DNA of 64,000 bases from Peptococcus simiae. GTDB taxonomy: Bacteria > Bacillota > Peptococcia > Peptococcales > Peptococcaceae. The stretch is taken from contig NZ_JBJUVG010000009.1 in assembly GCF_046097595.1 (NCBI RefSeq), positions 14,081-78,080 of the forward strand, read 5' to 3'. Every line of letters begins with the position of its first letter. The stretch's first letter is position 1. The position numbers were made by a program, and so were the translations under genes. The notes under the pieces were generated by a model, which was not told the DNA's origin, searched no databases, and saw only the letters and a list, made by a program, of their open reading frames with translations. Positions 8,694-19,200 of the stretch are shown here, in pieces.

Positions 8694-10322
8694 TTACTTA
8701 TCTACCAGTTTAATATCTTCATCGCTTAAATTAAAGAGGCGTTTGGATTGTTCGATTAATTCTTCCGTCCGGTCCTGGCCCTGGCTTAAGACCAGGTCGA
8801 CCTGGGCGGTCCGGCCGGTGGTCTGGTAAAAGAGCTCGGCCAGCATGGACCGCTGCTGGGGGCTGTTCATTTGCTTATAATGAAAGCTGTTTTCTTCCGG
8901 AAAGCGGAGGGTCAGGACGCCATCGGTAAGGCTTTCAGCGATGGCCGGCTTCATAAAGGCGTGGAGCCGGACGCTGTGTCCCTTCAGGGCTTCCATGGTT
9001 TGGGCCCAGAGGGCGGCCAGTTCGCCTGCATTAGCGGCGGTATCAGCCGGCTGGCCCGGTGGACGGGCCGGGGCCTGGGCCGGCGGGGCCGGGTCTGCCG
9101 GGGGAATGGGCGTGACCGGCGGGGTCTCCGCCCGGTCCCGGGGGGCCGGTTGGGCCTGTGGCGCCGAGGCCTGGCAGGCAGGCTTGGGCTGGGCCGCGGG
9201 CCTGGCTTGGGCCGGGGGGGCCGTCAGAGCGGCCGGGTCTTCTACCAGGAGGGCCAAGTCAATAAAGGTGGTCTCCAGGAGGAGCTCGGCATCGCCGGCA
9301 AAACGGAGCTGGGCTTCCGCTTCAGATAGGCAGCGGATGAGCCGCTCAAAGGTAGGAATAGAGAGAGCCTCTGCCAGGGGTTTGGCGGCTTCAGGGTTTA
9401 GGATGCTCCCCTGGTCCAGGGCCTGGGGGGCGACCTTTAGCATAAAGAGCCGGCGGAGCCAGTCGGCAAAGTCTTTCAAAAGGCGGCCGGCTTCGCTCCC
9501 CTCCTTGAGGGCCTGGCGGAGGGTTTCCAAGAGGCGGGCGTAATCAATATCTTTAAGGGCCTCGGTCAAGTCCCGCAAGACCCGTTCGGATAGGCCGCCG
9601 GTCAGGTCATCTACTGCCTGGACGGTGATAGTATCCGGGGCATAGGCATGGGCCTGGTCTAAGAGGCCAATGGCATCCCGGAGGCCGCCGGCCGATTGGC
9701 GGGCAATCTTCAGGAGGGCCTGGGGTTCATAGCCCATGCCTTCCAGGTCGGCCAACTTCTGCAGGTGGTCGGCGACCACCTGGGTGGAAATCCGCCGGAA
9801 GTCAAAGCGTTGGGTCCGGGATAAAACCGTCTGGGGAATCTTTTGCGGATCGGTCGTTGCCAGGATAAAGAGGACATGGGCCGGTGGTTCTTCCAGGGTT
9901 TTTAAGAGGGCGTTAAAGGCCTCGCCGGTCAGCATGTGGACTTCGTCAATGATGTAGACTTTCCGCCGGCCCACCGCCGGCACAAAGCGGACCTGGTCCT
10001 TTAAGTCGCGGATTTCATCAATCCCCCGGTTGCTGGCAGCGTCAATATCCACCACATCAATAAAGCGGTCCTCGGCAATGGCCAGGCAGTTGTCACAATG
10101 GCCGCAAGGGGACCCTTCATTAGGGGCCAGGCAGTTGACGGCCTTGGCCAGGATTTTGGCGGTGGAGGTTTTACCGGTTCCCCGGGGGCCGCAAAAAAGG
10201 TAGGCGTGAGCCAGGCGCTCGTATTTCAATGCATTTTGCAGGGTGGTCACCACAACCTCCTGACCGATGACATCGGCAAAGGTCCGGGGCCGAAAGACCC
10301 GGTACAAGGCTTTGTGTGCCAT
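8694..10322 (-). CDS. dnaX: DNA polymerase III gamma/tau subunit
   Basis: 542 residues from the ATG at 10322, nine bases after AAAGGAG. Upstream in-frame starts overlap the promoter at 10362-10391 and are rejected. The product is the ATPase core of the clamp loader. Seen: Walker A G-P-R-G-T-G-K-T-S, a zinc module with four cysteines (C-L-A-P then C-G-H-C-D-N-C), Walker B D-E-V-H-M-L and sensor T-T-D-P-Q-K-I-P. A long Pro/Ala-rich linker (about residues 370-440) is followed by the tau-type polymerase-binding domain. I see no obvious slippery heptamer, so a separate gamma form is not evident. Confidence 0.96.
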   Translation of the reverse strand: MAHKALYRVFRPRTFADVIGQEVVVTTLQNALKYERLAHAYLFCGPRGTGKTSTAKILAKAVNCLAPNEGSPCGHCDNCLAIAEDRFIDVVDIDAASNRGIDEIRDLKDQVRFVPAVGRRKVYIIDEVHMLTGEAFNALLKTLEEPPAHVLFILATTDPQKIPQTVLSRTQRFDFRRISTQVVADHLQKLADLEGMGYEPQALLKIARQSAGGLRDAIGLLDQAHAYAPDTITVQAVDDLTGGLSERVLRDLTEALKDIDYARLLETLRQALKEGSEAGRLLKDFADWLRRLFMLKVAPQALDQGSILNPEAAKPLAEALSIPTFERLIRCLSEAEAQLRFAGDAELLLETTFIDLALLVEDPAALTAPPAQARPAAQPKPACQASAPQAQPAPRDRAETPPVTPIPPADPAPPAQAPARPPGQPADTAANAGELAALWAQTMEALKGHSVRLHAFMKPAIAESLTDGVLTLRFPEENSFHYKQMNSPQQRSMLAELFYQTTGRTAQVDLVLSQGQDRTEELIEQSKRLFNLSDEDIKLVDK

Positions 10323-10361
10323 CACGCTCATCTCCTTTAATATGCCCAATCCAATGCCTTG

Positions 10362-10391
10362 ATAATAGCCTATTCCCTTAGGCATCGTCAA
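10362..10391 (-). promoter_or_regulatory. Promoter of dnaX-ybaB-recR
   Basis: Minus-strand TTGACG (10386-10391), 18-base spacer, TATTAT (10362-10367). It is about 40 bases before the dnaX start chosen here. Confidence 0.6.
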
Positions 10392-10516
10392 GTTTTATGC
10401 CGACAAGAAGCACCCTGGCCAAGCAGGCGTATTAGCCTATTTTCAGGTGGAAATTCCAGACATCAATAAAATTTGAAATATTTTTGAATTTTTTTACAAA
10501 TTCAACGTCTTTTTAA

Positions 10517-10545
10517 TTGACAATTGTCTGTTAAATGCGTAAACT
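10517..10545 (+). promoter_or_regulatory. Promoter of the aminotransferase-brnQ operon with overlapping palindrome
   Basis: TTGACA (10517-10522), 17-base spacer, TAAACT (10540-10545). The 10-bp palindrome GACAATTGTC at 10519-10528 overlaps the -35 element and could be a repressor site. Confidence 0.6.
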
Positions 10546-10551
10546 AATCTT

Positions 10552-10718
10552 AAAATAGAACTGTTATAAAACAAGCGCCTGTATTTATGTCAGTCCTGTA
10601 ACAATAAGTATAGAGGCTCGGCTGGGCCCTCTGCAAGCAGAAGGTACCCGGCGTCGCCGGGACTTTTCTCAACAAAAGAGGGACCCTTACAGGGACTGGA
10701 AAGACGGTTCAGTTTTTT
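10552..10718 (+). ncRNA. Structured 5' leader with terminator/antiterminator potential (unassigned riboswitch candidate)
   Basis: CAGTCCTGTAA (10591-10601) pairs with TTACAGGGACTG (10687-10698), with one bulge, and closes a domain holding three hairpins: AGAGG/CCTCT (10612-10632), CCCGGC/GCCGGG (10647-10661) and CTTTT/AAAAG (10663-10678). The 3' arm of the closing stem overlaps ACTGGA (10695-10700), which can instead pair with TTCAGT (10708-10713) right before a T run. This is a mutually exclusive terminator arrangement typical of riboswitches. It does not match the lysine, SAM, glycine, TPP, FMN or T-box consensus that I know. Confidence 0.5.
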
Positions 10719-10740
10719 GCATCAAGAAAGGGAGATTCGT

Positions 10741-11988
10741 ATGAGTATTTTAGCAAAACATGCCCAAGGGAAAGGTGGCCCGGATACCATTTTCGCTTAC
10801 GCCGGTGCTGCAGCCAAGCGGGCAGAAGAGGTGGGCAGTGAAAATATCGTCAATGCCACCATTGGCGCCTTTTTAACACCTGAAGGCCACCTGGCAACAA
10901 TGAAAACCGTCGAGGCGGCTATGGAAGCAGTGCCTTTTGAGGTGGCTGCGAATTACGCCCCGATTAATGGCCTCCCTGCCTTTATTGAAGCCATGGCCGA
11001 TTCTGTATTCCGTGATTACCGGCCCAACTGTTATATTGACGGGGTCGCGACCCCCGGTGGTACCGGTGCTGTCCATAACGCCACTTTTAATTATTTAAAC
11101 GAAGGCGACACCTGCCTGACCACAGATTATTTTTGGGGCAATTATACCTCTTTATTGAGTGAGTTTGGACGCAAACTAGATACCTTTAATACTTTTACCC
11201 CGGAAGGCGGCTTTGATGTCCAGGCCTGCCTGACCGCTTGCAAGGACCTCATTGGCAAGCAGGACAACCTGGTCCTGCTCCTGAACACCCCGGCCCATAA
11301 CCCGACCGGCTTTACCGTTACCAATGACGAATGGCGCCAGCTCCTGGATGGCTTAACCGACCTGGCCAAGGCCCATCCGGACCAAGGCGTTATCGTTATT
11401 ATCGACGTGGCCTATATCGACTATGCCCCCCAGGATGCCCGGTCCATTTTCAAGTTATTTGAAAACCTGCCGGAAAACCTTCTCGGCATTGTCTGTGCCT
11501 CTTTGAGTAAGGGCTACACCCTTTATGGCTACCGCTTAGGGGTTGAGCTCTGCATGGCCCAAACCGAGGCCGTCAAAGATGAATTCATGCTCGCTGCCGG
11601 CGCCTCCTGCCGGGCAACCTGGTCCAACTGCTCCCGGGTAGGGATGGAAATGGTTGCGCAACTGGCCGCTGACCCGGAAAAACTCAAGGCCTTCCGGGCT
11701 GAGCAGGATGATTTTGCCGCCCAATTAGCTGAACGGGCTGCCCTCTTCACCTCCGAGGCGGAAGAAGTGGGCCTGACCATTTGCCCCTACCACAGCGGTT
11801 TCTTTATCTATGTACCAACCAAAACGCATGAAGATGCAGAGGCTTTAACGCAAAAAGTTGCTGAAAAAGATATTTTCGTGGTGCCCCTGGGTGATGGCGT
11901 TCGGATTGCCATCTGTGCTATTTCCACTCCCCAGATTAAAGGCATGGCAAAAATATTCAAAGACGCTCAACAGGCTTTGAACATCTAG
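10741..11988 (+). CDS. Aromatic-type class I/II aminotransferase (PLP)
   Basis: 415 residues from the ATG at 10741, preceded by AAAGGGAG. The fold-type I signature includes N-x-P-x-H-N-P-T-G-F, the D-V-A-Y-x-D-Y segment that binds PLP, and the Schiff-base lysine in A-S-L-S-K-G-Y-T-L-Y-G-Y-R. Resembles the aspartate/tyrosine aminotransferase group. It is followed after 33 bases by brnQ and then, behind a terminator, by pheA, so a role in aromatic or branched-chain amino acid interconversion is likely. Substrate specificity is not readable. Expression probably passes through the structured leader at 10552-10718. Confidence 0.85.
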   Translation: MSILAKHAQGKGGPDTIFAYAGAAAKRAEEVGSENIVNATIGAFLTPEGHLATMKTVEAAMEAVPFEVAANYAPINGLPAFIEAMADSVFRDYRPNCYIDGVATPGGTGAVHNATFNYLNEGDTCLTTDYFWGNYTSLLSEFGRKLDTFNTFTPEGGFDVQACLTACKDLIGKQDNLVLLLNTPAHNPTGFTVTNDEWRQLLDGLTDLAKAHPDQGVIVIIDVAYIDYAPQDARSIFKLFENLPENLLGIVCASLSKGYTLYGYRLGVELCMAQTEAVKDEFMLAAGASCRATWSNCSRVGMEMVAQLAADPEKLKAFRAEQDDFAAQLAERAALFTSEAEEVGLTICPYHSGFFIYVPTKTHEDAEALTQKVAEKDIFVVPLGDGVRIAICAISTPQIKGMAKIFKDAQQALNI

Positions 11989-12021
11989 GCAAGCCTGGAT
12001 ATGCTAACATAGGAGGTTACC

Positions 12022-13368
12022 ATGAGCAGTCCATCCACACAACCAAAAGCCACGATTGGCTACATTATTACTGTTGGTTTTGCTATTTTTGCCACCTACT
12101 TCGGTGCAGGTAACTTGATTTTCCCGCCTACCCTGGGCTTATCCGCCGGGACCCTCTGGCTCTTCGCCCTCCTGGGCTTCGCCATTACAGACGTTGGTCT
12201 GGGGGTCCTAGGGATTGTCGCCACCACCAATGTCGGCGGCGGCGTTGACGATGTCGCCCGCCCGGTGGCCAAATGGTTTTCTGTTGTTCTCGGTTCTTTA
12301 ATTTGTCTCTTTATCGGGCCCCTATTCGCCGTGCCCCGGGTGGCCGCGACCACTTATGAAATGAGTGTCCAGCCCTATGCGGACTTTATCCCTATTTGGG
12401 CCCTGTCCTTTATCTTCTTCGCCATCACCATGGCTTTAACCATTAAGCAGCTGGCTGTTGTTGATATCATCGGTAAAATTTTGACCCCTGTTCTCCTAAT
12501 TATGTTAGCCGTTATCTTTATCGGTGCCGTCTTCAACCCCATCGGAACCCCGGTGGTCACAGAAGCGGAACACCAATTTGCCAACGGTTTCCTAGAAGGT
12601 TACCAAACCATGGACGGGATCGGGTCCCTGGTTATGGCCGGGATCTTCGTCTATGATGTCCGGGCCAGAGGCTTTAAATCCCGTAAGCAACAGCTGTCCG
12701 TTATTTTGCCGGCCTGTATTGTTTCCGGTATCTGCCTCACCTTAATCTATGGCGGCCTGACCTATATCGGTGCAACGGCCAGTGGCCTGCCTGAATTCCA
12801 GGGCTTAGACCGGGTGCCCCTCTTAATCGGTACCGTCTTTGCCATCTTAGGTACTCCGGGTAAAATCGCCTTGTCCATCGCTGTGGCCGCTGCCTGCCTG
12901 ACGACCTCTATCGGGCTGACCTCCATGGTCGCCAACTTCTTCGCCCGGATTACCCACGACAAGCTCAAATACTCCACCAACGTTGTCATCATCTGTATCG
13001 TCAGCTTCCTGATGTCCTTAGGCGGCGTTGAGAAAATTATCGCCCTGGCCGTCAACTGCCTCCTGCTCATCTACCCTGTCGTTATGGTGCTGATCTTCTT
13101 GGCCGTCTTTGACCGCTTTGTCCCTTACAAGTGGGCTTATCGCGGGGCCATCATCGGTGCTTTAGCCGTCTCCATCCTGGACGTTTGGGGCAGCTACAGC
13201 GAGCCGGTTAAAGGCCTGGTCAACATGGTTCCCCTGGACACCATCGGCTTCGGCTGGATCATCCCCGCCATTATCGGTGGCCTCATCGGTACTGTGGTGC
13301 AAATGGCCCTCAAGGCCCCGAACCCGGAAAAACCCTATCGGCCGGAATTTGATGCAGATGACGTATAA
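12022..13368 (+). CDS. brnQ: Branched-chain amino acid:cation symporter (LIVCS family)
   Basis: 448 residues with about 12 membrane segments. The N-terminal F-A-x-F-x-x-Y-F-G-A-G-N-L-I-F-P-P segment is the BrnQ signature. AGGAGG nine bases before the ATG. Co-transcribed with the aminotransferase upstream; the pair suggests uptake and transamination of hydrophobic amino acids. A strong terminator follows. Confidence 0.93.
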   Translation: MSSPSTQPKATIGYIITVGFAIFATYFGAGNLIFPPTLGLSAGTLWLFALLGFAITDVGLGVLGIVATTNVGGGVDDVARPVAKWFSVVLGSLICLFIGPLFAVPRVAATTYEMSVQPYADFIPIWALSFIFFAITMALTIKQLAVVDIIGKILTPVLLIMLAVIFIGAVFNPIGTPVVTEAEHQFANGFLEGYQTMDGIGSLVMAGIFVYDVRARGFKSRKQQLSVILPACIVSGICLTLIYGGLTYIGATASGLPEFQGLDRVPLLIGTVFAILGTPGKIALSIAVAAACLTTSIGLTSMVANFFARITHDKLKYSTNVVIICIVSFLMSLGGVEKIIALAVNCLLLIYPVVMVLIFLAVFDRFVPYKWAYRGAIIGALAVSILDVWGSYSEPVKGLVNMVPLDTIGFGWIIPAIIGGLIGTVVQMALKAPNPEKPYRPEFDADDV

Positions 13369-13378
13369 ACAAAGGCTT

Positions 13379-13405
13379 AAAGCGCCCACTAGGGCGCTTT
13401 TTTCT
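13379..13405 (+). terminator. Terminator after brnQ
   Basis: AAAGCGCCC pairs with GGGCGCTTT around ACTA, ending in a T run. Confidence 0.9.
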
Positions 13406-13464
13406 TGCCTCTTTTTCGCAGGCATGCTAGGATAACCAGATAGACCTTGAAAGGAGTATCTGCC

Positions 13465-14310
13465 ATGTGTCCTGAAGAAACGGTCCGGCCGCCCAGGGTG
13501 ACCGTCTACGGCCAAACCGGCACCTATAGCCATGCCGCGGCCTGCCGCCTGGCCCCGGACGGCCATTACCAGTTTATCGATGACTTTGAAGAGGCCCTCC
13601 GGTCCCTCGGTCCTGACCGGGCAGACCTGGCCGTCCTTCCCTTGGAGAATTCCTCGGCCGGCAGCGTCCTGCCGGTCCTGGATAACCTCATCAAGTACCG
13701 CCAGCTGCAGATTGTCGCCGAGCTGACCCTCCCCATCCACCATGTCCTAGCCGCCAAGCCGGGGACTCGGCTGGAGGATATCACCACCGTCTATTCCCAC
13801 GACCAGGCCCTGCGGCAAACCCGCTCCTTTTGGCGGGCCAAGGGCTGGCAGCGGTCCCCTGCCCGGTCCACAGCCGGCGCTGCCAGCCAGATTGCCCAAG
13901 ACCGGCTCCCCGGCTATGCGGCCATTTGCAGCGCCTTCGCCGCTGATTTAAATGGCCTGACCATCCTGGCCCGAGATATCCAGGATGTGGCCGAAAACAG
14001 CACCCGCTTTGTCCTGGTGGCCGCCCCGCCCTTTAGCTACCGGCCCCAGACGCCGGCCGGCAAGGGGGCCTATACCTTTACCGTCAACCACGAAAGCGGC
14101 GCCCTCCTGGCCGTCCTCCAGGCCTTCGCCAATGCCGGCCTCAACCTGGTTAAGCTGGAAAGCCGGCCCGTCCCCCAGCACCCCTTCAAGTACCGGTTTT
14201 TTGTGGATATCGACTTACAGGCCGGAGACCTGGACCGGGCTCTCACCGCCTGCCAGCCCCTCTGCCGGGACTTTCACTGCCTTGGCCGCTACCCGGTTTT
14301 CACCCCATAG
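13465..14310 (+). CDS. pheA: Prephenate dehydratase
   Basis: 281 residues from ATG at 13465 with AAAGGAG upstream; a TTG six codons earlier is less likely. Converts prephenate to phenylpyruvate in phenylalanine synthesis. Seen: Y-G-Q-T-G-T-Y-S-H-A-A, L-P-L-E-N-S-S-A-G-S, the catalytic T-R-F motif in E-N-S-T-R-F, and a C-terminal ACT domain with G-A-L-L and L-E-S-R-P for phenylalanine feedback. Monofunctional: no chorismate mutase domain is attached. Confidence 0.95.
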   Translation: MCPEETVRPPRVTVYGQTGTYSHAAACRLAPDGHYQFIDDFEEALRSLGPDRADLAVLPLENSSAGSVLPVLDNLIKYRQLQIVAELTLPIHHVLAAKPGTRLEDITTVYSHDQALRQTRSFWRAKGWQRSPARSTAGAASQIAQDRLPGYAAICSAFAADLNGLTILARDIQDVAENSTRFVLVAAPPFSYRPQTPAGKGAYTFTVNHESGALLAVLQAFANAGLNLVKLESRPVPQHPFKYRFFVDIDLQAGDLDRALTACQPLCRDFHCLGRYPVFTP

Positions 14311-14319
14311 GGACACAAG

Positions 14320-14366
14320 AAAAAACACCGCTCACATCCCAACTAGGGATCTGCTCGGTGTTTTTG
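14320..14366 (+). terminator. Terminator after pheA
   Basis: AAAAACACCG pairs with CGGTGTTTTT, with an inner ATCCC/GGGAT stem. Confidence 0.8.
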
Positions 14367-14548
14367 TGCGTCATAGCCTCATAGGCATGACCGGCCGCCC
14401 CGAACCACCCCCTTACATATTTTTATTGTACATTTTATTTTCATCTTTTTTATCTGTCGTTTTTCCATTTGTTGATTGATTTGTTTTTTATCTCATTACT
14501 ATATACCATATATAATATACATTTAAAATCTTAATAAGGTGAGGATTT

Positions 14549-16114
14549 ATGCTTTTTCTAAATCAAGACAAAAACATGATGCGACTGATGACCCTCTTGT
14601 ATCGTCATGATGGTGAATGGCTCAAGTATACCGAACTGGCCCGGGAAATAGGCATTTCCAGACGAACTGTAAAGACCTATACAGAAAACCTGGAAAAGCT
14701 ATTTGCAGACTATAGCAAATTCGAACATACCGGGTCTATGATCCGGGGGTCCTTTAATAGCAACTTTGGTCTATTGACCATGCAAAAAACCTTCCTGTAT
14801 AACTCTCTTATTGTACAAATTTTTTACAAGTCCTTCTTCCGTCCTAATATGGACAAGTTGGACCTGTCCATGGATCTGAACTGCAGCGTTTCTTCAATCT
14901 TCCGTAACGTCCAGCTCTTTAACGAAAAATTTGCTGTCGGCTACAAACTCCGTTACTCCTATGCCGACCTCCAATTCACCGGGGATGAGCGAGATATCCA
15001 GAAGTTCTATGTCAACTTTTTTATTGAAGTCCTGCCCAATCCCCTGTCCTGGCCCTTCGAAGACTTCTTTGCAGAAGAAGACGCTAAGGTTCTGACCCGG
15101 CTGGCAGGCAAGTATATCAACAAGCGGCCCTTCCACCCGGCCCATTTCAAGTATGTGAAAATGGCCCTGGCCGTGGCCCTCATCCGGCTCCAACAGGGTT
15201 ACGCCATCCCCATCAATGAGCACAATCCCCTCTTTATTCCCCGCCTGGAAAAAGTTTTAGCTGACCCTGAGGCCCAGGCCATCCTGGATAAGTACGCCGT
15301 CGATCCAGACAGTAGCCGCCTCGACTTCCTTTATCAACTCCTGGCCTACTTCCTGTCTGAGGAATTCATGTTTTTCTTAGCAGACCCGGCCGTCCCCTAT
15401 AAAAATGACGAAAACTACAGTGCGCAATATAACTACTACTTAGAAAAGGTCCAGTACCTCCAGGGTAAGTACAACATATGCGTATCCGACACGGAAACCT
15501 TTTATAACGCCCTCTATACCTATTTCCGCTTTAAGGTCTCTAATATTGATGCCTCCGACTTTTTTGTCAACCATTCAGACTACTTCTTAAACTACGTCAA
15601 GCTCCTGAATGTCGACTTCCATAATGAACTGACCACCCTGGTAGAGGACTACCTGACCAAGTTCCACCCCCATGTCAAAGACCGGACCAAGGACCTGGCC
15701 TATACGGTCTACTCCCTCTGGCCGGATTTCCTTCCCCAGCTGATGAAAAACATCCCGCCCTACCGGGCCCTGGTTGTCAGCCATTATGACCACTACTACG
15801 CCAAAACCCTAGCCAACCTTCTCAATTGCCTCAACCCCCGAGTCCTCCAGGCAGAAGTCTATAAAGGCGAAGAAATCGACCTGGAAGCCCTCCATCATAC
15901 CGGCCATGAAGTCCTCATTACAGACTTTGTCTTCCCTAATCCCCCTGAAGGTAAGCTCCTCTTCAACTTTGAGCAATTGCCCTCCGTCCCCAATCTCCAC
16001 AAACTCCTCCTGACCATAACCAACCACATGACCCAGCGGACCATCGAAAGCACCCCTGAGGAATTTGATGACTACTACCATAAGATGATCATAGACAAAA
16101 AAATCCGTGGCTAA
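14549..16114 (+). CDS. Mga/RofA-like transcriptional regulator, probable pilus activator
   Basis: 521 residues, the size of Mga-family virulence regulators. The N-terminal HTH_Mga segment reads W-L-K-Y-T-E-L-A-R-E-I-G-I-S-R-R-T-V-K-T-Y. A long helical middle region, where PRD-like domains sit in Mga, and a C-terminal EIIB-like alpha/beta part (R-A-L-V-V-S-H-Y-D) follow. Preceded by about 240 bases of AT-rich DNA without a gene but with TATATA-like promoter sequence. It faces the pilus operon across a shared terminator; in streptococci Mga-like regulators are encoded next to pilus islands, so it is the natural candidate to control this one. Confidence 0.82.
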   Translation: MLFLNQDKNMMRLMTLLYRHDGEWLKYTELAREIGISRRTVKTYTENLEKLFADYSKFEHTGSMIRGSFNSNFGLLTMQKTFLYNSLIVQIFYKSFFRPNMDKLDLSMDLNCSVSSIFRNVQLFNEKFAVGYKLRYSYADLQFTGDERDIQKFYVNFFIEVLPNPLSWPFEDFFAEEDAKVLTRLAGKYINKRPFHPAHFKYVKMALAVALIRLQQGYAIPINEHNPLFIPRLEKVLADPEAQAILDKYAVDPDSSRLDFLYQLLAYFLSEEFMFFLADPAVPYKNDENYSAQYNYYLEKVQYLQGKYNICVSDTETFYNALYTYFRFKVSNIDASDFFVNHSDYFLNYVKLLNVDFHNELTTLVEDYLTKFHPHVKDRTKDLAYTVYSLWPDFLPQLMKNIPPYRALVVSHYDHYYAKTLANLLNCLNPRVLQAEVYKGEEIDLEALHHTGHEVLITDFVFPNPPEGKLLFNFEQLPSVPNLHKLLLTITNHMTQRTIESTPEEFDDYYHKMIIDKKIRG

Positions 16115-16129
16115 CCCCCCTAAATATAG

Positions 16130-16166
16130 AAAGACCACCGACCGATAAGAGGTCGGTGGTCTTTTC
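16130..16166. terminator. Bidirectional terminator between Mga-like gene and pilus operon
   Basis: Perfect 14-bp stem AAAGACCACCGACC with loop GATAAGA; serves the plus-strand regulator and probably the convergent tip gene. Confidence 0.85.
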
Positions 16167-16226
16167 TGTCTCGCCCGCCGGGCCGGACAGAGAAATGCCG
16201 CTAGGGCTTGGCTATTTTAGGGGGGG

Positions 16227-19200
16227 TTAGAAGCTTCTCCGCCGCCTTAGGGCAAGGCCGGACAGGGATAAAACACTCAAACCTACTGCCAGACTAAGCC
16301 TTGACCGCCCAAGGCCGCCGGCATCAGGCAATTCACGGCCGGGAACATCCTGAACCTGGACGACCGGGTGGGGATAGGCCTGCTCGCCGCCGTTAAAGGA
16401 CACCTTAGCAGCCTTGTTGGAGTGAAAACCGGGTTGCTTAGATGAGGTGGCATTGTTGCCGTAGTCTGTACCGGCATCCCCTTCGGCATCATAGGCCCGG
16501 TGTTCCATATAATAGGCCTTGACCTTATCATTGACCTTGATATTATAGGAGAGCACGTATTTGCAACCGTCCTCCAGCTTATAATCAGGGGCAAAGACTA
16601 GAATGACTCTTCTCTTGCTTCTCTCGTAGAGTAGGTTCTGAATGCAGCCATCAGGCTCACCATCTCCCCAAAGAACTTCTTCACGGCCATTCCTATCCCT
16701 TTTAATGACCTTAAAATCTCTTTGGCTTCGGTCTACCATGTCCACATAGTCACTAAGTTCATCCTCAATGACTACGCCGGATACGGCCTTTTCAATAACA
16801 CTGGACAGCCGGTTCACCAATTCATTGGTGTCAGTATCGACGCCAATATAATCGCCGCCGCTCAACCTTGCCATTTCTTGAAGAATCACAGGACTGGCAG
16901 ATGTCTTCGGGTTCGGTTGGGTAATATCCCTCGATACGCCCACAGCATAGGTCAAGATATCCGGGTGGTCCTTATAGAAGGTATTTTGAATATAGCCCAT
17001 AACAGCATTCCTACAAGCACGCACATTGTTTACATCATAGGGACCGCCTCCACCACCGGGAGTGCCATCTTCCTGGATAAACATTGTCGGCACACCGTCG
17101 CTAATAAAGATCATAACCTTTTTATTTCGTGACCCTTTAAACATATCCAGAGCCTTGTACAAACCGGCATGGTAGTTGGTGGAGCCATAGCCTCTATTGG
17201 GAATCGGCAGGGTAATACCCCCATCAAAATGGTGTGACCAACCCCGTATGACAGCGACATCCCGTTGATAGGAGTAGGCATCTTTTTGCTTTTTAATTCC
17301 GTCGAAGGCAACAAAGGCCACCCGATTGTTTTCATTCTTCCCCAAGAAATTGTGAACTAAAGTTGTATCATTTAATAGGTGCATGACCGCTTGAGAGCGA
17401 TTCCATGTCTCTCCATTGGGCCCTGTCATATCTTTTTTCGCCATGCTTCTCGAATGGTCGATAACAAAGAGTAGGTCTACTGCATCATTCTTTTTTGCCT
17501 TAATGCCTTCTACATCCAGGTAAAGGCGGTACAGATCGTTCAGTTGATTTTGCTTGGCCCCTTTTTGGATATCGGTATCCTTATTTTGAACCCCGTCGCC
17601 TAAGAAGTCGATTTGCTTGTGTACCTTGACTTCCGGCTTTAAGTCCGAGGGGTTGGGACCCGGCTCAGGCACCTGCTCCGGGTCTGAGGGGCTTGCCTGA
17701 ACCACCGGGTGGGGAAAGAGCTTGGTGTGGTCTTGACCATGCTGCCTATACCGGATGACCGCCCGGGTATTGGAATGAAAACCGGCCTTATTTGACGACG
17801 TCGCATTTTTGCCAAAATCGGTTTCCCGGTCGCCGACATCTGGATATTGGTTATTATTATCCCTCAGGTAGTCTTTGGCGGTCTGGTTGGCCTTGATATT
17901 ATAGGAAACCCGGAAGCGGGCCCCGCCGAGGTTGTAGCCGGGCTTAAACTTCACCTGGACCCGGTCTTTCCCGTACACATTCTGTGAATAAGAGGCCCAG
18001 TCAATGATGTTACCGCCGCCATTTGTGGCATAACCTATAGGAGTATAGTTATAGTGCTCATTGTAGTCATCCGGTCGGGGCTCCCCTTGCCAGATGACGG
18101 TTTCCCGGCCATTTTTAAGCATCTTAATCTTGAAGTCCAGCCGGTCAGTATTCAAGTTGACATATTTGCTAAGGGTATCCTCCAGGTAAAGGTTATTGGG
18201 GTAATAGACCGTAGCGATATCATTAAAGGCTTGCTCAAGTTGAGCTGCATCGTCAGCCGGGTGAACATCTCCGCCGGCCATATTTGCCAAGGCTTGGAGG
18301 TCTCCCCGCCGGTCTTCAGTAATCTTGATGGCAATGGCGTGGAAGTCGATATTTTCATTGACCTGGCTTTTCAAGTAATTATAGGCAGCCTCCGTGTACG
18401 CCCTTCTATCTTCCCAGCTACCGCCCTTCTTATAGCCGGGAATATAGACGGTATTATCACGATCATATTTTGTAACGTATTCATTGGGTTCCCCATCTGT
18501 GATAAAGATGAGGACCTTTTTATTGCCGTCGTTTTGGACTTCATTAAAGATTTGGGCGGCCCGGTAAAGGGGGGTGCAGTAGTTGGTGCCACTGCCGCTG
18601 TCATAAAGAACGGAGGTATAGGGGGCCTTGCTTTGATTGCCAAGAGAGGTCCACTCCAATTGATAGCCGGTTTCCTTATCTAAAGCATAGCCTTCCGTGT
18701 GCTTTTTATCCCGGCCTTGTCCTACAAAGGTCATAACCGCCGCCTTGTTCTTTGGGTTGGCAGCCAGGAGCTTGGTCAGGAGGCCATCGGCAGTACTATA
18801 CCTATCATCGCCATTGAGGAGGCGGTTGGCGACCACATCTCGCTGCTCACCGCTATAGTCATCTGCCGTCATAGAAGACGTGGTATCAACAGCGATAAGG
18901 AAGTCATAGCCGGGGGCATCGACTTGGGCCTCTTCGCCCTGAATCTCCAGGTACTGGCGGTAGGCATCTTCGCCGGCAAGATCCGTATCCGAGTTTTTGC
19001 CGTCATCACCCAAGTAGTCGATCATCTTATTGACCCTTAAGTCTGTATCGATATCGCTGGGATTTGGGTTGGGAGCCGGTCCCGGTTCCGGATTTGGTTT
19101 GAGGTCTGTCGCCCTGTTAGTAATGGTAAATTTACCGCCATAACGACTTACACGACCGGTATATCCTTTAATGGGCTCTTCCTGAATACTGTAAGAAAAG

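Noticed and set aside
10552..10718. Lysine riboswitch or SRP RNA near dnaX
   Set aside because: An AGAGG segment is present, but the lysine aptamer core and the CAGGTCCGGAAGGAAGCAGC-type SRP loop are absent.
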